This document shows, one piece after another, positions 9,445 to 18,702 of a DNA stretch of 18,702 nucleotides; the stretch's first letter is position 1, and each line of letters opens with the position of its first letter. The notes under the pieces were generated by a model. It had not been told where the DNA came from. It ran no database searches and was given only the letters and a program-made list of their open reading frames with translations. The position numbers and the translations under genes are program-made. The DNA comes from Phoronis ovalis. Taxonomy: Eukaryota; Phoronida; Phoronidae. The stretch spans positions 1 to 18,702 of the forward strand of contig JAOXYB010017475.1 of NCBI GenBank assembly GCA_028565635.1, written 5' to 3'.

Positions 9445-12400
9445 GTACGAGGCACACTCGAAATGTTTCTGCTTCCAGCTCTGTAGATGTATGTACCAAT
9501 ATTACACACATGCAACCGGTATTTCACACCAGTATATCGGTATCTTCCCACTTTCAAAATTTTGCGTATTGTTAAGAAAAAAAATGCTTTCTGAGTTATA
9601 GTTCTGTATTTCTAGCTGCCAACATCTTCTGCTACCTAAAAGTTTGATTTCGGAAAATGTTTACTGAGGTGGACAGTAATTGTACTCGTGTTCATGGCCA
9701 TATTATTAAACACTGCAACTTAACTATGTATAAATTATTAGCAATTAAACTATACATACTTGGGGCTGATATATAAATACCAACTGTCCTGTGTAATGAA
9801 TAAATTATTACGTGGATAGTACCGAAGAATCTCTTCTAGAATTTCTTAGTTGACTAGCACTGTTTCTGCTTAGTAAGTAAGCACTCCAGATGGGGCTGCT
9901 ATTCAAATATATATGGGAGGGCAACTTTTTGGTAAATGTGGTGTCTTATTGTCATATTCATACAAATCTAATTATAAACGCATTGTGAGATAATTTGTAA
10001 ATTGTTGCCAGGGAAACTGGTAGTATTCTCTTAAGTATTTGTTCTATTGTAAGCAATAAGGAAACTGCCTTTATGACTGGTTAACCAAGGAGATAACTCA
10101 TGTAGAAAATATTGAATAAATCACATATTGTGATTTATCATACCTTATCAAAACACTTGATGTTTTTTTAATTTCCGTTTTTTTAAGACTTTTCATATGA
10201 TTGCCATGTGAACTGACCATAAAAATGTGTGGTTTCTTTCTGATTAAATTAACATTAGTGCTGAATCTGTGGTTGCTATTGTATCATTTTAAATGTAAAC
10301 AAATAACAAGGTATATTTCAATTTATATGTTTTAAAACATTCTGCTTTGCGTAATGTGATCGTATGCTTCCCGCTGGGTTTTGTTGTCGCCCTCCTCCTG
10401 AGTTGTAATATGGTTCCGCAGCGGGCAGGCGTCATGCCATGTATATATAACAGTTATCATAACCGGGAACGCCAGGGCGTTATGGAAGTTAGTTCTAAAC
10501 TGATCATCCTGCACAAAGTCTGAACACTAAATATCATATACAACACCTTAATAAAACCCTACTGTTACTGCTGCCCTTCTCATTAGAGGAGTCAAGATGC
10601 AATATAGAAGTTGCTTATGCATACAATGACAAACAGAAATGAAGGTGGTTGTTATCTGCATTTATAACAATATGGCAGCCATTTGTCCTTTCCCCCCTCT
10701 GTTCACCTGAAGTACAGAGCCTCTTAGAGGGTATACAACTGTTGTTGCGTATGACTATGACATTTGAAATATATTAACAATTTAGCAGAAGTTATTCATA
10801 AATTACATTCAACTAAGAACTTGTCCTTTGTATGTGTGGCAAATATAATTTAGTTATTTTGTCGTGTGAAGTGTTTCGTGACATTGATTTTTCCTTGACC
10901 TATTTCTCTGGGAAAGGTACAGTACATTCAAGTGTTTACACACTTTTTGAAAAAGTTCAGTCACATGGACCCACATGTGATTATTACTTGCACTGCAGAT
11001 TGTGCAATATATAGTCTGAAGTAACTGATTATACAGACCAAGTGCTTGTTTCGGCGTAGTTGCTGGTAAATACCATTTTAACATGTGTACATTGAATGCT
11101 TTTTCATCTTGCAGTGACCGACTCTTTGTGTTTGTCAATCAGTATAGTTTACCTTTGACACCTGTTCTGCTTTAAAAGTTGAAGAGACTGTACACAGCCT
11201 AGGATAATTGCCCAAACTGAGTGCTAAGATCCCAGGGTACTCTCCCCTTTACCTTTGTATTAGAAGTTCAATGAGAAAAATAGATGGGTCTGGTGCTATT
11301 GTCCTAGATGGGATCTAAACTCTAAACAGAAGGAATTATTACATACACTTTAATAAACAAATTAAAAAAAAGTAAACTGTCTGGAATATGTGTGTGATGT
11401 CTACCAGATGACAGATATTTGATTGGTGGTGGTGCGCTCAAAAGGGACTGATAAAAAGATTGGTGTTGTAATAATTAAGTCTCCATAGTGCATAATAAAA
11501 AATATCAGACACACACAAAAAGCAAATTAGAAATGTTTAATTTCACCTCCATAACCTGTCAGTACTCATTAATTTTTAACGAGCCATCATTCAGTTATGT
11601 ATGCATAACAAGACAGATGTGTTTGCTCTGATTGCCATATCATAAATAAAATTCATTTATCATACCAAGAAAATAACAGATTCTAGTCATGCATTATTTA
11701 AACAAAAAAAATCACATTGGTATGTAAGTGTGTGTCGTGACTGCACCAGCGTTAAATTTTAAATTTTAATTCTGTCCGTTTATAATTTTAAAACATACAG
11801 GGCAATAAGTAAATGTCAGTTTTTTAACCTGATTTTCTGTTTCGGAGATGTGTTGTACCTGGCACATATCATTTAAACTGAATTGTCTTCTCATAATCAA
11901 GCTCCTACGCAATTAATATTTATAACATATTCCAAGTACAACCAGCTAGGAAGCAGACAGTGTTGATTTATTTACCTTTGTACCAGTAGTACTAAGTTGA
12001 AAATACGGCACATCACATGTAATACGAAGGAAACCTAGAAATATGACCCCTATGAACCTGTGTTGTCATTGTGATGAAATTGTACTTGGAAAACTGATCA
12101 TTTTTGACCTGAATAGAGGACCTGAAATAGCTGATCTTCTGCCCATTGCGCTACCACAATATAAAAACTTGTCATTCTGCCCATTGTACCACCACAACAC
12201 GAAATCGTGGTTGGTTATTGATGCAAATTGGTCTTTATTAATGCAGTTGGCTGCTCCACATATTGTTCATGGGATACCATGCATGTTTTTTTCCTTTGCT
12301 CTTTATATCGTATAGCTAGCAACCATTTGGCAAAAACAAGAGACCACAGCATGTTATCAAGATATGAGAATGATACATTAGTGTGACACTGTTAGTTTAT

Positions 12401-12902
12401 AATCCCCCTCCAAGAAATAATCTAGCCCTCCATCAGTTTAATACTTAATGTACCTGCATTAAGTCCTCGTGTATATAATGTACCTGTTTGATGTATTAGT
12501 ATTTGAAATAGAAGAACCCTGATGTTGGCACAGGATAACACTTATTTAATCAGTACTCTGTGCACTGGCAAACTGCTGTTTACTATAAATTCCTGCCTTT
12601 ACTAATAAATTTTTATTTATTGCATGGCTCAGATGGCATGATTCCAGGTTGAGCAATATAAATAAGGCACATTGAGTTCATAAAATCTGTGTGGGTTAGT
12701 CTGAGTTCAGGCTACTAAATGTTAGATTAAAAGTTGTCATAAACTGAAAAGTATTTTGAAAAATGACCTGCCTCATAGATTAACTGTCTTAAAACGCATC
12801 AGAAAAAATCCACATGGACTAAAAAGCTATAATATAGTGACCTTCCAAGAGTCTTGTGGATCTTTGCTATCATTATACCATTGTTTGTGTCTTTATTTGT
12901 AG
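9445..12902 (+). other. Intron between exons C and D
   Basis: This 3,458-bp intron has donor GTACGA and acceptor tttgtAG. Apart from the hairpin at 10116-10138 and a 12-bp direct repeat at 12137-12148 and 12175-12186, I see no transposon ends, RNA genes or convincing frames. The 90-codon frame at 12043-12315 is unrecognised and contains that direct repeat. Confidence 0.85.
10116..10138. repeat. Perfect 10-bp inverted repeat, 3-nt loop
   Basis: ATAAATCACA, loop TAT, then TGTGATTTAT: a perfect 10-bp hairpin, extendable by two pairs (10113-10114 with 10139-10140) if A10115 bulges. It is not followed by a T run and is too short for a microRNA precursor. Confidence 0.8.
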
Positions 12903-12987
12903 GAGTTGAATATTACTGATGACACAGTGCTAGAAGAACACAATGAAGATCCAGCTCTTATTCAGATGGAACTCCTGGGGGATGGAG
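12903..12987 (+). CDS. KDM3: KDM3 exon D: Tudor-like segment, second half
   Basis: This is an 85-nt internal exon: 28 codons plus the first base (G) of a split codon. The acceptor is tatttgtAG (12901-12902) and the donor is GTTAGT from 12988. The residues ELNITDDTVLEEHN and EDPALIQMELLGDG extend the preceding SYNDTTK. In JMJD1C the equivalent run is 'T..M.VMND.VLE..NVDPS.VQMTFLDD', which confirms order, frame and family. The acidic residues and the V-D-P/Q-M pattern are the most conserved points. The exon is short and lacks an early Met, so it is easily missed by ORF searches. The phase-1 ending requires an exon starting with two bases of a codon, which 17663 supplies. Confidence 0.87.
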
Positions 12988-13054
12988 GTTAGTATCAGCA
13001 AACAATGCCTTATCACCAGGAATACATGACCATGACCCCTGACACAGACATGAA

Positions 13055-13070
13055 ACAACAACAACAACAC
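13055..13070 (+). repeat. Short CAA microsatellite
   Basis: Five consecutive ACA/CAA triplets are followed by C in intronic DNA 68 bases after the exon D donor. Confidence 0.7.
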
Positions 13071-15073
13071 ACTGTAGGAAAATCTTCTAGAAATCTGCAC
13101 ATACCAGAGCTCACCACAATCACATAATAATTGCACAATGACAGATATATGTAAACAAACTACTGTTTCTACCTTTCATTAACTCAGGTCACATGATTAT
13201 AGCTATACATCTTCTCATTGATACTCCATTTACAGTCAGACAATTTTCTTTCATTATTCTAAGCTTGAAATGTAATATCATAGTAGCAAAACATGTCTCA
13301 AAATGAGCTGATTTTTGTAGAAAAGTGGCCGACTTATTTACTGATTGTAAGTACGTTGACACAATAGACTAGATAATGGGTCTGTCTATGCTGACTTTGT
13401 TCATATTTAGTGGCATTGCGTTCTAGTTTATATCCATCTCCATGACCTATGCAAAATAACAGTTTTGTGTACAGCATTGCAGAGTAAGTTTTTTGCTGAC
13501 CACATGTCTGCACCTATATGGACTTTGAGGGAAAACCTGAATGTTCTGTTTTCCCATTCCTAGAAATAATGTGGTACATGTGGTATATTTCATGGACTTG
13601 TTTACAACCAGTATTGGCATTCTTTGTGTGTGTAGCACCCCTTGCTGGCCCCTGATATTTAGACTCCTGGTTTATGTTGTCAGGGAAGAGAATGCCATTA
13701 ATGTTGTAAAATTACATAACATGTCATGTCTTATCTTACCTGTATTGTGATGTAGTAATAACATCATGGGAATTTTTCAATGGGCCTGGTTTTATTTTTA
13801 ATTATTACTCTGGGGAACTACCATCAATATAATACATGCAGTTTATGTCTCCATTAATGGGCATTATGGTGAAGCAGATAAATAGCCCCTGGTATGGTCT
13901 CCCACATATTGTGTACATCAAGCATGTAACAGTTGACTTGTAGATGTGCGAGTAATGGCTCACTCACAGGTATGTGACAGTTTGCCCATGGACTTTCAAA
14001 TAATTCCTCATTCATACAGGGTAAGCTGAAGGTGCAAATAAGCGAGATGGCATGTTTGCGCCCTAGAGGAAGGTGATTGTGGAGAACCATGATTTATTCT
14101 TGCTACATATATATCAAGAGTTTACCAAGGTTTATAACATTGATTGGTTTGGTCTGTTATCAGCTGAGTCATACTGCTACAAGGGGTGATCTGTTTAATA
14201 ACATCCATCATAGCAACATGATTATCTTTCAGTGATTATGATAATTTGGTTGGTTGCTGGAGGTCCCTACATTGTATTGCTACTATTTATTTGTCAGGCT
14301 AAAACGAAAGTGACCCCTTTTCTTGTGGTCTTGCCTCATGTAGTATTTGTGATACAGAGGACCTTGAACACAATTCTGCAAAAGGTGGATCTTTTAGCAT
14401 ACGCGAGTGCTTGATTCCAAGCCAATGTCATTCCTACTTTTGTTGTATGACAAAGGGTAAGATAAGATGTGTATGGTATCAAGCCATAGTACAAAGGTAA
14501 CAAATAAAATACAGTCGTTGACCAGTCAAGGAAATACATATTCGGACACTATGAAAAAAAGAACTCTGCCAATGATATAAACATATGTCACATCAAACAA
14601 ATGTCCCCTCTCATGGCAAAGCCATTATATCCATTCTTAAATATGTATTTGAAGTTGCCTTTGTATTGTATGACCCCATAATACTTCACACAGAACAAGT
14701 GTTTCAGTCCAAGCTTTGTTTTCTTTCCCTTAAAGTGGCCTCAGTAGGCTGTCATGTTTTATTAGGCTTTAAAAGGAAACTGACACCACTAATCACTGAC
14801 TTGTATTGATCTGAGAAGATTTATCAGTCCCAGATGCCACAAGAATGAAAATACCATACTTGATGGATGCAACCAATATCCCACAGGGTGTGATCAGGTG
14901 CTTGTCCTTTTGACCTATTTAGCAAAGGTAGCAGAAGATTGTAGTTTTGTCTTATCCAATTGCGCCTTTGATGAATTTTGCCTGCTTTGTAACAAAAGAC
15001 ATGGTAAAGGACAACAGCCTGTTTAGGAAATCGTTAGAAAAAATGTCTTACTGGCTCTGGATTTTTATCAATT

Positions 15074-15108
15074 GTTTTTGAAAATGTTTGATTTTTTTTT
15101 TCAAAAAC
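15074..15108. repeat. 11-bp inverted repeat flanking a T-rich loop
   Basis: GTTTTTGAAAA at 15074-15084 pairs perfectly with TTTTCAAAAAC at 15098-15108 across a 13-nt loop. It is A/T-dominated, so a chance origin is plausible. Confidence 0.65.
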
Positions 15109-15981
15109 TATTAAATTTTTGCTGTTCAGTTTATTATTTAGTATTGTGTGGTCCGCAAAATGGTCTCACTTTTTTATTCTGAATTCTAATAAAACAGCTT
15201 TCCTTGTCTCTGATAAATCGGCATGTGATGATTTCTAGCCCTCCTATCTTCTTCATGTAGTGGTTTGACCCAAGCTGTCTGGATAACATGTTATTGGGAA
15301 TAATAAATGTGTATGTATTGTGTTTAAACATTATACCACTTGTGTGCATCATCAATGAATAGCTGGCTTTGAGTGGTTTGCACAAATCATTTTTGTGTCA
15401 AGAAAGGTCAGTTGAAATTTCCTTTGTTTTATCCGAAGTTATAGATAACACTAGTTAGTGTCAAGTGGCTTTGTACCTAAGAGGTATATCAAGAAAGTCA
15501 TGCTTAAAAGAAGGGACATTCACATGTAGTATAAATCCAGCTCATACAGCTCTGCTGGCTGTTTTACTTTATTTTGAAACCCACACATTTCGCCCTACTT
15601 TATATTTGGCTGTCATATCTTCAAGTAGTTGTAATTCTTTCTTGAAACAACCAAACAAATAAATCAGCAGCAGGACTCTTCGAGGTTTTATTGATGAATT
15701 ACCAATCAGTTGTGTACAGTGCTTGTGAGGCAGGAAGCGGGGCTTTGTGTACTTTGCATTGATAGAGGAAGTCTGCGTGATAACATCACCTATAGTCGAG
15801 GAATTTTTAATGTTCCAAAATGTGTGAACCAATACAAGACCTGATGTTTGTTCCTTGATTAAGTCGCATTTATTTCTCTTAATATCCTGCTTTTAGAAAC
15901 TCCACCTTATTGGCAAACACGTTGACTGTGGGTACACTTTTTTCAAGGTTATCTCCTTCAAACTAATTAACCAGATTTTGC

Positions 15982-16005
15982 ATCCGGTTGACTACCAACC
16001 TGGAT
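15982..16005. repeat. 9-bp hairpin with one bulge
   Basis: ATCCGGTTG, loop ACTAC, CAACC, bulged T, GGAT. The stem is more GC-rich than the surrounding intron, which makes chance less likely than for the A/T hairpins, but no function is evident. Confidence 0.6.
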
Positions 16006-16787
16006 CAAATTTACGAGCTAATATTATGAACGTAATTCTTTTGTACTTACAATTATATTTGTGTCTGCCTGTTTCACAGAGATAAGTTGGCGACGTCTCA
16101 AGGGTTTAAAGATATGCAAAGATTTACTGAAACTATTCTGTTTTGTCTCATGACTTCATGCATCTTGATACTTGCTACAATAACATTACTTGATCACATG
16201 CCAACATATTATAATTTAGTATTTTATTTAATCTGATAAATGTAGTTGCACATTAATTTAACATCACAATTTACATGCCTTACTACCTGTAGCTTGATAA
16301 TGATGTGCTATACACGAAGCAGTTTGTGGATGTGCCTTGTATGGCAAATTGCAGAGATATGGGCACTTCAATTCGATATTTATTTTTTTGCAACAAAAAG
16401 GTTTGTGGTTGTGAGCGGAACATCTATGACGTCTGAGTTCAATGAAATAAATACCTTGTTTTTTTGACGCATTTTCAGTATTAGTTTTCTTGCCCTCTGA
16501 TAAAAATGTTCTAAATTTAGTAATTAACTTTCTGTCACATGTTACACACAATTCCCTAGGGCTGTGACATTTCATTTTTTATCTCCCCATCATGTAATGT
16601 TTGCCCTTTTAACCTTCTTGCCTTGCAAACCATATGTTCTATGTAATTCTAAACTCCTCAAATTACCTGCAGAAGTCTGCAGAAACTCCAGGTTCATTTG
16701 TTTTAACATATGGAAACAGTGGAGGTTTCTGAGCTTTCTTCAAGAAATTCACTCTACTTTGTATACGTTGGCGCAAAATATTGGTAA

Positions 16788-16825
16788 AGTGAAAATTTTA
16801 TTTTATAGTGAAAATTTTATTTTAT
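16788..16825 (+). repeat. Perfect 2 x 19-bp tandem duplication
   Basis: The unit agtgaaaattttattttat occupies 16788-16806 and is repeated exactly at 16807-16825. No mismatches have accumulated, which suggests a recent slippage or duplication event. Confidence 0.85.
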
Positions 16826-17662
16826 AAAAATATTCTTGTAATGTCACATGCAAGCGTGCTTAATAAATGTCTTGTTTAGTAATGTGACTTAAAAAAATTG
16901 AATCTCGTATCTCATAGGGAAAAGGTGCACCCATGTCTGAATAAAAAAACAACAGTATTTCTTATCACTGTGCTGCAGCATAAATGCTGTTCTGTAGAAT
17001 TCTATACATATTGCTGTGTGTGTACTTCAAGCTGTGTAGTAGTCGTGAACTGCTTTGCTGTCATGTTAGTTAATGCCATTATTATTATGTTGCCACATGC
17101 ACTTCAATCACCATTTTCATTTCCCTCATGAGCAACAAGGCTCAAGGACATTCTGTTTCTCTCCTTGAAATCAATAACCATTACATGACCTGTTCTATTC
17201 TTAGACAAATATTATAATCAATTTACTAAATTTCCTGTTAATTTATTATACTTTGTGCATTTTATGAGTTTCTGAAATGAGAAATATGACAGCAGTTTGT
17301 AAATAATTGCTAGTTAAATAGGTGTTGTCTTATTACAGAGGTTACATGTGGTACTAACAGTGTACATACATAAGATACTACAATACAAGGAAAATTCATA
17401 CGGAAGGTACTTGAAGCATAATAAAGAAGGGAACATGCGTACTTGCAAATTCTGTTTGATTTTCTGTGTACTGTTACTACAATGGGAAAACTTTAGGCAA
17501 GAAACTTAATTTTTAAACTCCACTGGACAGGATCCAGGATTTATTCAGGGATATTAATCTGGGAGCTTGGGCTTTTGTGTGCTGTCCTTGGGTATTTAGG
17601 AGTCCTCATTTGTAAATCAGGCTCTGCTTGTTTCACCTTTTAATAACTCATTTCTATTACAG

Positions 17663-17757
17663 TTGTTGACTCAATTCTGAGAGGTACCGACGTCGGATCT
17701 ACACCAAGAGTAACCAGACGCGGAACGAACAAAGACAAGGAGAAGGAACAGACTCAG
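17663..17757 (+). CDS. KDM3: KDM3 exon E: VVDSILRG and start of basic linker
   Basis: This is a 95-nt internal exon. Its first two bases (TT) complete the Val codon begun by G12987, followed by 31 codons. The acceptor is tctattacAG (17661-17662). The donor is CAG|GTATGT at 17758, a near-consensus site. With exon D the protein reads LGDGVVDSILRG, then TDVGSTPRVTRRG, then NKDKEKEQTQ. JMJD1C has 'DDVVHSLLKGENIGITSRRRSR' at the corresponding place; KDM3B diverges here. The Arg-Arg and Lys/Glu-rich end looks like the start of the long, poorly conserved, charged linker of these nuclear proteins, and the basic residues could be part of a nuclear localisation signal (inference). The next exon is beyond the window. 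Confidence 0.87.
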
Positions 17758-18702
17758 GTATGTGATATTATTTGCTGTGCATATGATCTGCTGTATTGTA
17801 CATAGGTTATTTGAACACACCAGATTGAAGCTCTCCCTTTGCAGTGGAATTGAGTTCAATATTGTTCAAGGCATTTTTGCTTCTGTGTGTTTAGGAAAAG
17901 GCACTTCTGAAAAGATGAAACATATCTGTAGATTTCTCCTGTATATCTGTTACTATGTAATGAAGTAATAGATATACAGTAGATGATTAGGTTTTCAAAA
18001 ATGTTTTTCGAGCACCCTTCAGGTGGCAGGAAGTGGGTCATATTCATTTTGTCCTGAGGATCCATGAATGGCAGGATTACATGACTAGTTGGAATAACCT
18101 GTGGAAGCTATGTAGCTCGCTGATTTTTTCGTACCTATGCACTTTTAGCCTTTTTTCTCCGTGTTTGGCCACAATAGGCTTGAAGTACTCAGTGACTGCT
18201 TTTACTAGCTTGACATTAATGCTCCATACATGGATTGTGCAATTGTGAGCTTCCAGCATTGTTTTGTTCATTTTTGTTAAGAGAGCAGTAAAGGTGGAAT
18301 TGATGCCAACGGAACTACATATTATGGACTAGTCTGGTCTTATACACAGACTTTTCTAATTTACAAGTCTTTAAAAGCTGTTTAGAATTAATGACATGAT
18401 GTATACACAGGGATAAACTCAATTTGGTAATACATTTATTATCTACTGTGTAGCTTCACAAAATTAGATACATCACATGTTTTTAACAAAAAAAAGTACA
18501 ACAGTCCAGGTTTGACAAGTATAGCAGACATGTTTCTGAATTAATTTTGCAGTGCTGTCAAGAAATACTGGGGCACAGATTGTCTTTGACTGATTGGATT
18601 TTAATATGATTTTCATTAGGTTTATCAAGATGTCTGTCAGCTGCTTTGCTGCAGAGCAGGTCATTTTAGCAACAGATTTAATTTTAATATGACCACTAGT
18701 TT
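17758..18702 (+). other. Intron, 5' portion, downstream of exon E
   Basis: This begins with donor GTATGT after CAG and runs off the window. I found no exon continuing the charged KDM3 linker before 18702, although that linker is poorly conserved and a short exon could escape notice. The small frames on both strands are unrecognised. No repeats of note were seen. Confidence 0.7.

Larger units (their letters stand above)
12988..17662 (+). other. Intron between exons D and E
   Basis: This 4,675-bp intron, the longest complete one, has donor GTTAGT and acceptor attacAG. It holds a CAA microsatellite at 13055-13070, hairpins at 15074-15108 and 15982-16005 and the tandem duplication at 16788-16825. 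Many 60-100-codon frames occur on both strands between 13450 and 16830. None carries a motif I can name, and no terminal repeats bound them. An old decayed mobile element is possible but not shown. Confidence 0.8.
2903..17757 (+). other. KDM3: KDM3/JMJD1-family gene, partial (five internal exons)
   Basis: This is the gene model joining exons 2903-3058, 6964-7092, 9238-9444, 12903-12987 and 17663-17757. The joined reading frame is open for 224 codons. Every intron boundary is GT-AG with donors GTGAGT, GTATGT, GTACGA, GTTAGT and GTATGT. The product matches, block by block and in order, the N-terminal region of KDM3-family proteins (compared from memory with human JMJD1C and KDM3B). Family members are nuclear Fe(II)/2-oxoglutarate JmjC enzymes or cofactors that remove methyl groups from H3K9me1/2. 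The catalytic JmjC domain and the preceding zinc finger are C-terminal and outside this window, so activity cannot be judged here. The closing part of exons D-E (VVDSILRG...TPR) resembles JMJD1C more than KDM3A/B. The initiating exon is missing upstream: roughly 60 residues of the family's N-terminus are not found between 1 and 2902. Invertebrates often have a single KDM3 gene, so calling it specifically JMJD1C would be over-reading. Confidence 0.9.

Noticed and set aside
12067-12115. Possible C/D-box snoRNA (GTGATGA followed by CTGA motifs)
   Set aside because: The flanks do not form the terminal stem such RNAs need, and CTGA is common by chance.
15569-15832. Minus-strand frame faintly reminiscent of a piggyBac-type transposase stretch
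   Set aside because: The similarity is limited to a few spaced residues, there are stops on both sides, and no TTAA-flanked terminal repeats were found.
1-18702. CRISPR arrays, bacterial operons, ribosome binding sites or origins
   Set aside because: The sequence is spliced eukaryotic DNA. There is no array of regularly spaced repeats and no dense coding.

Overview
The window looks like animal (metazoan) nuclear DNA, AT-rich and mostly intronic, carrying one recognisable gene in part. Five short exons on the + strand (2903-3058, 6964-7092, 9238-9444, 12903-12987, 17663-17757) join in frame through GT-AG introns into 672 coding bases (224 codons). The product is the N-terminal region of a KDM3/JMJD1-family protein, the JmjC histone H3K9 demethylase family (KDM3A, KDM3B, JMJD1C). 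The match is strongest to JMJD1C-type N-termini. The start codon and first exon lie upstream of base 1. The zinc-finger and catalytic JmjC regions lie downstream of 18702. The organism is probably an invertebrate, and an arthropod/insect is my best guess: the protein keeps clear but diverged KDM3 similarity, introns run about 2-5 kb, and non-coding DNA is AT-rich with small DNA transposons. The species cannot be fixed from sequence alone.

Layout. 1-2902: the 3' part of an intron, with a 21-bp repeat at the left edge, a complete small terminal-inverted-repeat transposon (852-1225, TSD TTTTG) and an alternating purine-pyrimidine tract (2231-2258). 2903-3058: exon A. 3059-6963: intron with a C13 run, a possible 81-nt cryptic exon (6453-6533) and phased T-tracts (6743-6778). 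6964-7092: exon B. 7093-9237: intron with a second MITE (7304-7492, 54-bp inverted repeats, TSD ATATA) and a CACACAGA microsatellite. 9238-9444: exon C. 9445-12902: intron with only a hairpin and small repeats. 12903-12987: exon D. 12988-17662: the largest intron, with two short hairpins and a 2x19-bp tandem duplication. 17663-17757: exon E. 17758-18702: start of the next intron.

Exons A, B and C are each phase 0 at both ends and multiples of three (52, 43 and 69 codons). Exons D and E share a split Val codon and together make 60 codons. A-B carry the conserved acidic/aromatic block ending in WWPAL and its continuation NFKPLV. C-D carry a Tudor-like barrel segment (KVYRAEG..QWYTAVI through DDTVLEEHNEDPALIQM). 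E starts a basic, low-complexity linker. No other protein gene, tRNA, rRNA or CRISPR array could be supported. No new multi-gene system is visible. The best leads are two distinct MITE families that share CAGG...CCTG ends and 5-bp target duplications, and the possible stop-containing cassette exon.
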